Below are positions 11,316 through 22,804 of a DNA stretch of 64,000 nucleotides, one piece after another. Numbering within the stretch: position 1 is the first letter of the stretch; every line of letters starts with the position of its first letter. Both the position numbers and the translations under genes were made by a program. The stretch comes from Xiphias gladius (Eukaryota; Chordata; Actinopteri; Istiophoriformes; Xiphiidae), in the NCBI RefSeq assembly GCF_016859285.1, contig NC_053415.1:9658501-9722500 (forward strand), written 5' to 3'. The notes beneath the pieces were generated by a model. That model saw only the letters and a program-made list of their open reading frames with translations, did not search any database and had not been told where the DNA came from.

Positions 11316-11316
<1 letters not shown>

Positions 11317-12734
11317 GACGTTCTGTTTATATAGCAATGTCATGATGACAAAATTCAATAGTAATATTACTTTAGTTCTAGGGTTAGTTTTCCCTATATC
11401 CTCATTATAAAACCGAATGTAAATCCACATTTAAAGTGGCAATCTGGAAGATTACAGTCCTGGTTGATTTTGTGACACTTAAGGTACGGTTACGGTAGGT
11501 AACATCAAATGCTGCTTAATACTACAGGGGGGCAGCAAAACAAACTACTGTCGTTTTAATAAAGTAGTCAGGCAATAACTGGCCTTTCTCCATCATTCCG
11601 TGAGTAACGGTGATCTGATTTTATGCTGCATGTGGCATGAGTCTGCAAACAGCAGGGCACAGTGAAAGGAGCTGGTTCCCTTGCTGAGAAGTTGGAGGTG
11701 TGCAGCCTGTCGCCTGCAGCTCTTCATCTTACAGCTCACTGTGGCTGCTCCTTGTTGTTCCATTATGAACAATAGTGGTGTGTGCTAAGCTCACTGACAA
11801 ACACGTTAGTCCTGTCCTGTGTCCCGTGACAACTTCATAGTAAAAGTCAATGCGTGTTTCGTCAGTTAAATGCTTTTAATGCGACGCTGCAGCGGTAGGA
11901 AATGTTCAATCTGCATCAGCAGTAATTTAATACAGCCTTTTTGCTGTGAGTGTCACCATAGACACCCAGTTCGTAATACAGCAAATATATAAATATTGCA
12001 ATACTTTCATCAGTGGGCCATAGGCTTAATCACCATTGTGTTACCTCATTCGGCAATAGATAGTGACTTAACAGACATTTATTTAAATAAAAAATCTTTA
12101 AGATTGCCACTTTAAAGCAAATATTTAAAAATGACTTCTCCAGGGTGCATGCCCCCCTTTGCATCTTTGTCACCTTTTTCAGCCGGGATGAGTTCGCATC
12201 CCTGATAATTACAGAATGATTTGTTGCATCAACCTTCTTTATTTCCACACACACAAATTCTATTTTAACAATACATGTAGAGTGAATTAAATTGATTTTT
12301 AGGTGCTTCTTTTCAGTCATAAAGCAGTTTTTTCACAAAAACACGTCACTACATGAAAGCTATTTTCTTTATGAGTGCTATCATTCATGTTCTATATTCA
12401 TGTCTTTTTTTTCCCGTGCCCCCACAAAAATAGATGGGAGAATTAAATTAAAAAATTGGTCACAAAAAGAGATTTTTGTGTGTGCCTCTAGTGTCTTGGC
12501 AAGCCTGTAAACAGGACTATTAATCTCAGTGAGAAAGTTCCCGATTAAACAATGTCATTATTAATCATACATTTAAAATATAACAAGCCAAGAGCGTGCG
12601 ACATGTACATCCCTCTTACAGTTTTTTTTTATTTCTGTTATAGTAAAGGTTACAATTATAGTTAACAATTATGCCTGTTCAAAAATTTTTTGAACTATTG
12701 TTTTTGAGTTTAACATTCTTAAAATGTGTTTTCT
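11316..12734. other. Non-coding, nothing recognised
   Basis: No exon, RNA gene or known repeat was identified. The sequence is AT-rich with a more balanced patch at 11600-11900. Confidence 0.4.
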
Positions 12735-12795
12735 AACTTTCTAACAAAGGCCACATATGAGAGGATTCAGAACTGGAGGAATAACAACAAACTCA
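12735..12795 (-). pseudogene. Odorant receptor relic, TM7 end only
   Basis: About 60 bp closely match the 3' part of the neighbouring receptor at 13090-13150, including the stretch coding for PPVLNPLIYG on the minus strand (ATGAGAGGATTCAGAACTGG on the plus strand). The rest of the receptor is absent. It is best read as the tail of a deleted tandem copy. Confidence 0.7.
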
Positions 12796-13000
12796 TTCCT
12801 TTCCTTTCATGTCCCTGACAATCAGTAGACAACAAGGGGAAGCTTCAAATATCAAAAAATCGGTTTACTAGATGGAGTCTTATGAGTGAGATACGTTATT
12901 TGTGGGTAACATACAATTTATCAGTAGTTTTAAAAAATTACAATTCACATCAATCTGAACTGAAAACTAAGCTAACTGATTTACTCACAACACAAAACAT

Positions 13001-13978
13001 TCACTTGATGAGTCTAGATTCTGGTAATGTTCTGCGAGAATTCTTCTTAGTTTGGGGTTTTAAGCATAACATCCTGAAAATGTGTCTTCTAATTTCTGGT
13101 AATTTCAGGCCATAAATGAGAGGATTCAGAACTGGCGGTATAATAAGAAATTCTACTGACAAAATTACAGCCAGAAATGGATTTATCTCTTCAAGTTTTT
13201 GTCGGCTCAAGGCAGTATCACTAAATGAAGTGAAGGAGTACATCACAAATGAAATAACATGTGGAAGGCATCTCTGTGATACTTTTTCCCTGACTTCTGC
13301 TGACTTTTTCCAACAAGCAACGACAATCCTCAGATAAGTATATATGATAAAAGCAAAGGGGAGGAAGGCTACAGTTATGGCCCCCAACATAGCGACAACA
13401 TTGTTAACAGCAGTGGTATCACATGACAGTTTTACAATATTCCAGCTGGCACAGTATATTTTCTGTATATTGTTACCACATAGAGGAAGCCTGACAACCG
13501 TAATTATGGTTACTGTAAGGTTACAGGTTGGACATACCCAAGCAAAGGTTGCCAATATATAGACAGTTTTAGAGGTCATCTTTCTGTGATAGTGTAAAGG
13601 ATGACATACAGCAACACATCTATCATATGCCATGATGCTGAGAATGGCCACTTCATAGGAACCATATGTGTAAATAACATAGATCTGAGTGAAACAAGCT
13701 GGACGTGAGATAAAATGAGAATCAGACAGAAGGTCCATCAGGAATCTGGGGAAGAAACCAGCAGAACCATACAGAGAGTTGAACGACAAAAATGCAACGA
13801 AAATATACATGGGCTCATGTAACGTTTTTTCTCGTGCTATCACCAGTATTATGAGAAGATTAGCAGAAACAATAAAGCTGTAGAGCAGGAGGCAAAAGAC
13901 AAAGGCTGGGTAGCGGTAGTGCCCAATGTTCACAAACATGGTGAGGTTAAAGTAAAAGGAAACAGTACCGTTTTCCAT
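13001..13978 (-). CDS. Odorant receptor (fish type, intact, single exon)
   Basis: A 325-residue seven-transmembrane receptor for odorants in olfactory neurons. I chose the ATG at 13978-13976 (MENGTV) because codons further upstream in this frame lack a better ATG and this start gives a normal short N-terminus with two glycosylation sites (NGT and NLT). Motifs in order: LHEPMYIFVA (about residues 53-62), MAYDRCVAVCHPLHYH (about 115-130), the pre-TM6 stretch KVSQRCLPHVISF (about 233-245), and IPPVLNPLIYGLKLPEIR (about 280-297). The usual DRY tyrosine is Cys here (DRC). The C-tail is a little longer than usual and basic. No disruptions are seen. It is more divergent from 5738-6643 than the pseudogene at 22.8 kb is, so the cluster holds at least two subfamilies. 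Confidence 0.93.
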   Translation of the reverse strand: MENGTVSFYFNLTMFVNIGHYRYPAFVFCLLLYSFIVSANLLIILVIAREKTLHEPMYIFVAFLSFNSLYGSAGFFPRFLMDLLSDSHFISRPACFTQIYVIYTYGSYEVAILSIMAYDRCVAVCHPLHYHRKMTSKTVYILATFAWVCPTCNLTVTIITVVRLPLCGNNIQKIYCASWNIVKLSCDTTAVNNVVAMLGAITVAFLPFAFIIYTYLRIVVACWKKSAEVREKVSQRCLPHVISFVMYSFTSFSDTALSRQKLEEINPFLAVILSVEFLIIPPVLNPLIYGLKLPEIRRHIFRMLCLKPQTKKNSRRTLPESRLIK

Positions 13979-14525
13979 TCCAATCACACTAAATCAGCGA
14001 CAAAGAACTCAGTAGTTTGGCCTTTGTTGTTAGACAAACTCTCATTCCTGTCTTGAGAAATCAGTGATCTGCTCTGTCAGAGTCTGGGAGAAGGAAAATT
14101 AAAGCAGTTGTGCGATAAAGTGCTAACCAACTTAAATATAGGCACTGAAACATAATGTCATATAACACTGGTCATACCTTCAAGAAGCTTCACTCTACTA
14201 ACTGAACTAAGAGTCAATTGCCTTGAGGTCTGTTCTACATTTGGCTCCTCTTAGAGCTGAAGATGGACCACAAGTGTCGGTAATCAGGAGGAGTTAAGAG
14301 CATTTTATGTTGTCTCACTCTGAACGTCATCACAGTTTTTCCACTCTGGAGAATTCTGACAGTACCATTATCACTTTGATATTTTCATTTATTACTTAAC
14401 GTAATGAATCCTAAGTTTTCTAATTAGCTGAAGAAATACTAGTTTCTTACGATATCCAAGATCTATGGAATTTCTTGCCTATTAATTAAAAAAAACTAGG
14501 AAACGTTACACAATGGTAATACATA
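13979..14525. other. Upstream flank of the odorant receptor, nothing recognised
   Basis: About 550 bp of non-coding DNA 5' of the 13001-13978 receptor. It should include the receptor's promoter and any 5' untranslated exon, but no motif can be assigned with confidence. Confidence 0.4.
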
Positions 14526-14915
14526 CATTGTACAGTTAGGTATATAAGTGTTTGGATAGTGACACTATCCATCGTGGTGCTGACACTGTACAACACCACA
14601 ATGGATTTGAAATGAAGCCATCACGATATGATTAAAGTGTAGACTTTCATCTTTAATTGAAGAGGTTTAACAAAAATATTGCATTAACCATTTAGGAATT
14701 ACAGCTATTTTTATGCATAGTCCCTCATTTTCAGAGGCCCAAAAGTAATTGGACAAACCAACACAATTATGAAAAGGATTCGTTTCAATACTTGGATGAA
14801 AATCCTTTGCAGTCAATGGCTGCCTGAAGTCTGGAACCCATGGACATCACCAAATGCTGAGTTTCCTCCCTTGAGATGCTTTGCCAGGCCTTTACTGCAT
14901 GGGAACATATTGTTG
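14526..14915 (-). mobile_element. Tc1/mariner-type transposon fragment (family B)
   Basis: It starts at a clear terminus (TACAGTTAGGTATATAAG near 14530) and continues through the conserved end region (TTTAATTGAAGAGGTTTAAC, then AAAAGTAATTGGACAAAC) into the antisense of the transposase C-terminus (residues like GSRLQAAIDCKGF, about 14805-14840). It breaks off near 14905. Other pieces of the same family lie at 22610 and 52155. Confidence 0.8.
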
Positions 14916-15331
14916 TAACTCATGTTTGAATGAGGAAACGGTGTGCGGAGAAGGGATAAATTGAGGCATATGGCTCATTTACATGATTTGATTAAGTTCT
15001 ACTTCATGCTTGTGTTGAGACATGCCAAGATTCTGCTGTTATTGAGCACGGTGAATGATATTGTGCCAGTTCACAACCTCAGTACATAGCACGGGGAGTC
15101 CACTTCTGCCCAAGACCAACTTATCTCGTTATAGTGTGAAACATTTAATGTTATAATGTGATAAGTTTGGATGTCGTAATACTGTGAAAATATCTTGGTA
15201 TACCATGAACATATCTTGTTGTAACATGAAAAACATCTTGTTATAATGCTGCCGCATCATTGTGAGCATTTTAGCATTGTAACATTAGCATTTAGCTCAA
15301 ACATTGTGCCTAAGTATAGCCTCAGCTGCTA

Positions 15332-15363
15332 GCATGTCTGTGGACCCTTGTCCACAGACATGC
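15332..15363. repeat. Perfect 14-bp inverted repeat with 4-bp loop
   Basis: GCATGTCTGTGGAC at 15332-15345 is followed by CCTT and then its exact reverse complement at 15350-15363. It could form a hairpin in DNA or RNA. Function unknown; it adjoins repeat-like sequence, so it may be a foldback transposon scar. Confidence 0.9.
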
Positions 15364-15659
15364 TTGTTCTTGGATTTTACGTTTTAAATCATATGAATCA
15401 TATGACCCGGTATTTAATCAATTGCAGGGAAAACACGAGACTACATGTTGTTGTGGAAAACTTATTCATCAAACACAACATCAGTACTGATGTTTCCGCA
15501 AAATGTGGAGGACATTTTTGGCAAGATTCAGTTAGCCATCTGTCCGTTACAGTCTCTGCCCTAAGCTTGATTTGTAGTTCTGCGTTAAGGGGCTATGACG
15601 TAGTAACAGAGCCCACCAATGGCTATATAGCCCTTGTCGAGGCTACAGCAGCTAAAGAG

Positions 15660-15770
15660 ATACCACGTAGAGACTGAAAGACTCGGTCGTCTCCTTCGCA
15701 AAGCCATCTTATCTACAAACCTTCTACTCACTGTGATCACCACTCTGCCACAGTGAATGAACATAAACAA
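15660..15770. repeat. Diverged dispersed repeat, copy 1
   Basis: About 65-100 bp resemble 21140-21255 in the same orientation. Shared landmarks are GCAAAGC then AAACCTTCT, CTCA, and AGTGAATGAA. The family is not recognised. Confidence 0.45.
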
Positions 15771-16655
15771 AGGCTGAAATAGAAGTTACCTGGATGTAAC
15801 TGCAGTTATACAAGTATGTGTGCAAGCAATTAATGGTTGAATTAATGTCGACATTGTGAGGCTGTAGCTTATAGCGGCATTGTACTTAATGCATTATACA
15901 TACAGGATTGGTGCAAATAATTGCTTCTGGGTTTTGTGGTTTGCACTCAGTGATCAGCCAGACCAAAGATAATAACAATGAAAATTGTTCAACTGAATTT
16001 ACTGAACAGTATTAAAGGAAAATAAAATGAAAATATGGTGGTTTAATGTATTTATTTCTGGTTTCAGCCAGTAAGTAAGATTGAAGGTTTACTAGCTGGA
16101 GCGCATGTATGTATTAATTAGAGCCCAGATTGGCTCTCCAGAGTGGTGTTGTTCTTTTAATTGCTCTCAGAGGAGAGTGGAGTTAGTGACCTGTTGACCA
16201 CCTCTACCATAATAACTGCATGTACTCTATTTAAGTCCTTAAAAACAACAACTACAGTATCCCCCTCTGACACATTCATTATTGAAGTGAAGCTCTTTGA
16301 CAGCTTTTGGTGTCAACAGGTAAATTCAGTGTTGTTAGATTGTGACTCATTTGGATTGTGTTTTCGCTAATTATACAAAGTGTCAAAATGCTTTTTTGTC
16401 GCGGGCCTTCCCATGAGGCCAGTGTACATTCACCAGTGGATCATAATTAGCTGGCTGTAGCCAACCCCGTTCCCTGAGGCCTGTTGTTTTCCATTGAGGC
16501 ACACCAGGGAGGCCACGGTAATGATACCCACAGCAGCCTTTCGTTAGAGTATGGTGATGATATACAAGTCAGTCTGGAGTCTGGAAATCATATCATCTGT
16601 ATTTCATAACTGTGATTGTAAATTACTGTCCATTCATCCCTCTGAGGCATCATGC

Positions 16656-16656
16656 T

Positions 16657-16725
<69 letters not shown>

Positions 16726-16734
16726 ACATACACA
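16656..16734. repeat. (CA)n microsatellite, about 79 bp
   Basis: A CA array with single-base interruptions at both ends. Confidence 0.98.
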
Positions 16735-17099
16735 AGCAGACACACAGACACATCAAAACAATACCTTTCATCAGTGTTAGCATGCATTTACTGTGTACTT
16801 TAATTCCACAAACTAAAAGGTCACAAAATAGCACATATCATCTTATGTTCACCATCTTATCAGACAAAAATATTTTATGTAGTCTGAACCCAGCATAATA
16901 CATATGCCACTGTAGTTGTAGGCGAATATTTCTCTCCAGAGACATTTACAATGGGTAGACACAATAACAGGAAATCCCGCACAATACCAAGCAGTCCAAT
17001 GCAAAGGCAATGATGTGTAATAATGTGCAATTACGGTTGACACTGTGTCAGAGATGTACTGGCTCAGTTGTAGGGTCATTTTTGAGGCCACGAGTGGTT

Positions 17100-17225
17100 G
17101 GGGCTGAACCTCATCCTAGCCCAGCCTGGACAGGTTGACAGTTTATCAAAGGGCTGACACACAGTCACACCTCTGGCCAATTTTTCCACTTCACCTAACC
17201 TGCATTTGTTTGGGCTTTGTGTTAA
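17100..17225. repeat. Degenerate copy of a vertebrate dispersed repeat
   Basis: The order CCAGCCTGGACAGGTTGACA, then CAGTTTATCAAAGGGCTGAC, then ACACACAGTCACACC and CCTAACCTGCATTTGTTTGG matches a repeat common in fish genomes whose consensus reads roughly 'CTGGACAGGTCGCCAG...'. Only this stretch survives. Confidence 0.55.
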
Positions 17226-17564
17226 GGGGATTACTAAAACTCAAAGCACCAGCAACATGCAGGATAGAGCGTACTGAACAGTGAGTGTCAGAGTAAATCT
17301 ACTTCATCTGGATCATAGTAGTACCACATGTGATAGCATCAAATGTGTAAAAAGTATGTCAAAAAGAGGTGGGATTAAAATGTGACACATCTCAACCTCA
17401 TTTCATCTAGTTTGTTTACTAGAAATATATGAAACTGACATCAGTTAATCACTCTTAAAAATCTCCCATGTACCAGTTTGATTTATATATTTACTTAGAG
17501 TGTAAAAAAAAACAAAAAAAACCCAATATTAGTATTGCTTATTTCGAGGTATTTCTTTTCTCCA
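17226..17564. other. Non-coding, nothing recognised
   Basis: AT-rich sequence with no open frame worth reporting. Confidence 0.35.
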
Positions 17565-17790
17565 AAACCAAACTGTTAAAGTGATAAAACAGTATTTAGA
17601 AGGAGGATGCAAAAGCGGTGAAAAGATTCAAATATTCATTGTTGGCCAATTATATGTCCCATCTATGTCAGCCACAATGGGTTGGCCGGTGTGTTTGTGT
17701 TGCACATAACTGAGTTGGGGTTTTACGACGGATAGACTCCCTCTCTTCTACTGCAGCTGTGTTATTGGATGGTGGCTCAAAGGTAAAAAA
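17565..17790 (-). pseudogene. Probable duplicated odorant receptor 5' flank without its gene
   Basis: The segment 17565-17690 (CCAAACTGTTAAAGTGATAA, then CAGTATTTAGAAGGA, then CATTGTTGG and TATATGTCC) lines up with 23733-23840, which lies just upstream of the receptor pseudogene. A second block at 17735-17790 (AGACTCCCTC ... GGCTCAAAGGT) resembles 24500-24560, further upstream of the same pseudogene. This looks like the promoter side of a tandem copy whose coding part is gone. Confidence 0.5.
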
Positions 17791-17799
17791 ACAAAAAAA

Positions 17800-18343
17800 C
17801 AAAAAACCCAACAACAAAGTAAAAAAGAAAGAATAAGAAAGAGTCAGTATGTAATGCTATATTATTGGAGATTTTCTTAACTGAAATATACTCATGAAAC
17901 AAAAGAGTTTACGAATGAAACTGATGTTATTCATAACTAAAAGTACATTTCATCAGAATTGTTGAAATGATTAAGAGAAAAAACTTAGGTAGAATCACAT
18001 ATTAAATTACATTTTAAACTGACTACATTAAATTTCCATATTAACATAGTTTATGAGTTTATGACACCCTTATAAGCCTGATTAAAGATCAGGTTGATCC
18101 ATCTTTCACGCAAAATATGAAGCACACATAGGCCTGATTTACATCAATCATTTCAAGTTCCTGATCATCAGATTAAATTCAGATGCAACTTTATTCTCTT
18201 GCTTTTATTTATCTACATACATACATCTCTGTTTGCCAGATTATCCTATTGAGGTTCCAATTTAGCAGCCTGAGAAACTTGAACTTTGAAGCATCCGTGC
18301 CCTATTAAGCATCGGCACACCAGCCTTTCTTCCCTTTTTCACC
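17800..18343. other. Non-coding, nothing recognised
   Basis: AT-rich DNA without recognisable exons or repeats. Confidence 0.35.
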
Positions 18344-18384
18344 ATGATTGAGTATGGACCACTTCACCATATTAGGTGGCGCAG

Positions 18385-20870
18385 AGCATATCAATGTCTG
18401 CTCACAAGTTTTGTGCCATTTGTCGTACGCCACGAGGACTGCTTTTGGGGCCTTGTCCACTCCCAACACACCAGGAGGCAGCAGTGCCTTGCCAACACCA
18501 TCACAGCCACAGCAGGACTAGGACGAGGTAGACGACCGCCGTGTCTATGAAGAGGAAGACGCAGCCACCATTTTGGAAGGGAGAAAGTCAGTCAGCCGCA
18601 GCTGCGTTGGCAGCATGTTGATCAAGCCAGGTTCTCAGGAGCATGCAGCAGCTCTCCTACAACGGGAATCATCAAGATTCTCCATTTTACCAGGGTGGTG
18701 AGGTGGCTTTATAACTGTATTTACTGGGTGATGCTCCAGTATTCTTTTTTTGGTTGGCTCGCAACAGCGGGGCCAGCCTCATAAACACGAATGTCCGCTA
18801 GTCCGTGAGTGAGTGAGTGAGTGACTGAGTGATAAAGTTACACCATTGGTCAGCCTGCCAAGTCTTGGTTTCTCAGTGCCCTATGTGGTTCCCCCTTCAT
18901 TGGCTGTTGCTCTTTCAAAATGAACTGGTGCAGTTCTACTGCATCATCAGGGGGCGTTTACAGGCAAGGTGTTGCCAACCTAGCACCTTTGTGGCTAGAT
19001 TTACCAACTTTTCACACCACTTCAGTGCCTTTATTCAAAAAATCTACCGACTTTTTGGACAAACCTTAGTTACTTTTCATAGAAGAGCATTGCCAGTAAT
19101 CCCCCTGCGAGTGCAAGGTCAGGCTTTCTCTTAACAGGGACACTCTCTATACCTCTTATTCAACTGACCGCAAGTTAGCTGACACAGATGTGAATGACTT
19201 TCTGACTTATGTGCATGGTGGTTTTGCCAGACGATGTCACGTTTATAAAATCAGAATTTTAGTAGTGCGGAGCAGCAGCTTGGAAATGGCTTGGAAGTGA
19301 CTGCTGGGTAACATGTAGTCTTAATAGTCACTATTTCATACTTGTTCCATTTTCTGACAACAGAAGCAAGAAAACATGTAAATGAGAACAGCTTTATTGG
19401 GAATTTGGCTGGATAAAATTACTGTATATGTGAACACAGAGAGTAGGAGATAACTAAACAGATAAAGGGCAGCCCAGCCATATACTGAGTTTTGACCTAG
19501 ACTTGTTACACCTTTAAGAGGGTAAGCACATTGCCACACTGAGGATTGACCATAGTCTAGCCCCTAGTCCTCTTTTGGAGGCACTGCTTGCCAACACCCA
19601 TATATTTCATTGCTCTCTGCTGACACTGCACCGGAAAATTATGCAGTGGAAGCAGTGTCCTTTCCTCGCTTTGGGGCCAGTGTGTGCTTCCCCCCACAGC
19701 ATTATAGAGGGATATATCCTAACAATCTGCATGTGCTTCCCTCGCGCTGAGGCACACAGGGTTTTTTATTTTTCTTGGAATTTATGCAATCAGGTGACTG
19801 TATGAAATGTATAAATATGATATCCCCATAACACCTCACCACAGGAAATAACTTAAGTTTGCCATTTGGAATGCACTTCCATACATGTCACACTGAACCG
19901 TATCAGACAGGGACGAGAATGTTGACCCATATAGACAACAGGCTGAGCCAGCCAATACAGTGTCTTCGACTGTATGTGGAATTTTGCGCTATAAATGCAC
20001 GTCTGTCAAAGGAATAATTAGCGATGCTGTTGCAGCTGCTTCAGAGCACGGAGTCACGATCAAGGCAGGAATGGTCATGTTATGTGACGGGGGGGGGGGT
20101 GTGAACCAACGTGGGGGTGAACCAAGGGCTACTGCGCATGATGAATCTAGTGTTGGTTAACAAGGTTGAAATTGAACTTTACCCGCGACAAACAACGCAG
20201 GCTGCACATTCCCACTGTAAGCTGGAGCAATGTCGCCCTTTGGAGATCACTTTGCCGCCTCCACGGGGGGTGGCATCTGGAGAGTATTTCCCACTATTCT
20301 GGGGCCGGAGACTCTGTCAGCTCAGCGTAGGGGTCACGTGACCAGTTGTCTGGTCACATCAGCTTTCTTCAGCTCACTGAAATACAGAAGGTTCTGCTCC
20401 ATTTCGCTTCTCTCAGGTGTGCGACAAACTCTTCATGCTGAAGACGGACAACACCACAGTGGCGGCCTATCTGAACAGGCAGGATTGATTGAGGTTCCCC
20501 AGCCAAGTAGGATGTCTGAGGGGCATTTGAAGAAAAGTGGAACCTCCACCTTGATATAATTGAGGTTAACCTGGCAGTGATTCTGTGTACTTAGAATTGA
20601 TCTACAAGCAGGGGAAATGCTCAGTGCCCTCTCTCGTTCCCCCTGAGAATCAGCGACATTCCCAGACGGTTTGCAGATGGGCTCACCCATCTGAGTTGCC
20701 GCTCTATGCTTTCTCTCCCCTGAGGATGATGATGCATTTGCTCCACAGGATCAGAGCACCCAGACACCGTTTGGTTCCCAGATCTGATTGTGGACGGCTG
20801 GCCTCTGTGTCCTGTTGCTGAGCTCATAAGGGAGCTCAGGGTGCTGAGGTGGAGCCTCGATAGGGTAAAC
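18385..20870 (+). mobile_element. Degraded DIRS-like retrotransposon
   Basis: The best evidence is near 20435-20490, where the plus strand reads KTDNTTVAAYLNRQ, the hallmark of the RNase H domain of DIRS-type retroelements, followed by a stop. About 150-400 bp downstream, blocks resembling the conserved post-RNase-H region (a LYAFSP motif near 20705, an FPDLI-like motif near 20775 and WTAGLCV just after) occur in several frames. At 18391 a frame starting MSAHKFCAIC is a possible gag zinc-knuckle start. Reverse transcriptase itself was not recognised, so the element is internally deleted or too decayed. The outer limits are uncertain. Confidence 0.5.
18806..18834. repeat. (GTGA)n short tandem repeat
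   Basis: About seven copies of GTGA with one interruption, inside the DIRS-like region. Confidence 0.9.
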
Positions 20871-22224
20871 CAACAGCAAATCTGATGAAGGGCGTTAAGG
20901 TGTTACACCATACCCATGGCGGACATGTGCGTAATCTCTGAAGCTATGCCATAAGCTTCACTGTAGCTGACCTTTCCTCAAAAATTTAACTATACGTCAG
21001 GGTTCAGGCGGTGACAGTGATACCATGTACCATCTGCCAGACCACAAGGACTGTGAGTGGTCAGTATTGGCTGCTTGTGTTTTTTTCCTACAAGTCTCTG
21101 ATGCTAGTAGACATTGATCAGAGTGAATACAACATGAAGCACGCTGAAAAAAGGCTCCTTTATCATCTCCTTTACAGTAAGACACATTTAGCAAAGCTAT
21201 TTTGAGTGCAAACCTTCTGCTCATTGCGAACACTTCTATCAAAGTGAATGAAGCAATGTAAATACAGTGACCGCACAGAAGCGTCCCATATTCAATAATG
21301 TAACAAGGCAGGTCTTTAGTGTTTCAGTGGTAAAGTCACATGGTGATTAAAGTCTACAAGTTAGATTTCCAAAACAGGCTTCCCATTAATTCCTGCGTAA
21401 TTCATGTAAAACCAGATTATGCTTGACCACATTTTTGCGATGCACTGTTTTCAGTTGCTGTAACTTGAAATGTTGGTGTATAACTGAGCTACAGAACGTT
21501 AGCTTGTCCCAATCAAGCTAACTGTAGCTTTGTTTGCCTCAGCAACAACAGCCAACAATTAAATCTGGTGCATGGCAAAGCCTAGTTCATTAATACATTC
21601 ATTTTCTATGGGACACATTGAGATAACAAAGTTATAACACATCTAACACACAATACTAAAATGTGTCTCTGTAAGTAACCGGATGTGACATGTTTTTGAA
21701 AGTGCACATCATACCTAAGCTCATACATGACTGGCTGCCGGTTTGGTTATGCATATTTGGGACTCTGAGAAAAGGGTTCATATACTTTGATATGCTTCAG
21801 TCTGCTTTATAACTTTATTATATACGATTTTTAAAAAGAACGAACCTATGCCGTTCGAGGGTTTAAGGACAGAGGGTATTTTAAAATGTTTTAACTCAAA
21901 ACTCAATCAATATCTAGGATACATAACATTAAAAAGCCATTTAGCTGAGGTAATAAGATATATATTATTAATATATTAAGATATTATGACAGTTCACAAC
22001 AGTTCTTCTATGAGAGAGCAACATAACAGCTTAGAGGTCATTATCACCACAAAAGCCTGACAGAGCTAAAGTTCAAGTCTAGAGAAACACAACGCAACCT
22101 TGTGCTTAGTTATAATAGGGTGACACTTGGTTGGTGATATACTGTATCAGACCTGGAGTCTCAAACCTTTGACCTGCCATCATATCCAAATATGTGATTC
22201 TACTTCAAATTTTTGTTTTTTTTT
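20871..22224. other. Non-coding, nothing firm
   Basis: No gene was recognised. The only structure noted is 21140-21255, similar to 15660-15770. Confidence 0.4.
21140..21255. repeat. Diverged dispersed repeat, copy 2
   Basis: Resembles 15660-15770 in the same orientation, clearest over AAACCTTCTGCTCATTG and AGTGAATGAA. Family unknown. Confidence 0.45.
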
Positions 22225-22480
22225 TATCAGTCTACACTCATTACCCCATAATGACAAAGCAAAAAAAGAATTTTAGACATATTGCAAGTGTATTAAAAAG
22301 GGAAAACTGAAATATCACATTAACATAAGTATTCAGACCCTTTGCTAAGACACTTTAAATTTAGTTCAGGTGCCTCCCATTTCTCTTGATCATCTTGATG
22401 TTTCTACACCTTGATTGGAGTCCACCTTTGGTAAATTCAATTGATTGGACATTATTTGGGAAGGCACACACAGAGATGTC
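22225..22480 (+). mobile_element. Tc1-like element (family A), 5' end only
   Basis: This is the sense-orientation 5' end of the family found at 4165-5603. It shows the ACTCATTACCCCATAATGAC block, the AATATCACATTAACATAAG block, then TTCAGGTGCCTCCCATT and TTGATTGGAGTCCACC, up to about 22475 where it is cut off before the transposase start. It is a truncated copy. Confidence 0.85.
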
Positions 22481-22604
22481 ATCTGTCCCACTCTCCGCCT
22501 TGCTGGTTTACAACATCTGTTAGGGCTGGAGCCCCAGCTAGTGGCTGCGTAACATCTTAGGACAGTTAACCAGCATTGTACATTAATTCTTAAAATAAAT
22601 TTTA

Positions 22605-22804
22605 TATATATATATACTTAGTTAGATAAGTATTCGGACAGTGATACATTTTTGTAATTTTTTCACCACAATTGATTTGAAACAAAGCCATCATAAAGTG
22701 ACTGAAGTGTAGACTTTCAGCTTTAATTCAAGGGGTTTAACAAAAATATTACATTAACCGTTGAGGAATTACAGCCATTTTTGTACAGTCCCACATTTTT
22801 AGAG
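22605..22804. mobile_element. Tc1/mariner-type end fragment (family B)
   Basis: About 200 bp match the left end of 14526-14915: AAGTATTCGGACAGTGA, TTTAATTCAAGGGGTTTAAC, then GAGGAATTACAGCC. It is preceded by a short TA array (22600-22617) and abuts the 3' end of the odorant receptor pseudogene. Confidence 0.8.

Larger units (their letters stand above)
14920..16655. other. Non-coding with old repeat debris and a perfect foldback
   Basis: No gene was recognised. The stretch at 15255-15330 (TTAGCATTGTAACATTAGCA and similar) resembles a fish-wide dispersed repeat. A perfect 14-bp inverted repeat lies at 15332-15363. A segment at 15660-15770 resembles 21140-21255. The part at 16380-16560 is better balanced in composition and looks non-repetitive. 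Confidence 0.45.

Noticed and set aside
10996-11430. Minus-strand frame of 144 codons with a long CV repeat
   Set aside because: It reads through the CA microsatellite. The same applies to frames over the other CA/TG arrays (16.6, 35.3, 44.0, 49.7, 52.0, 55.7 and 62.9 kb).
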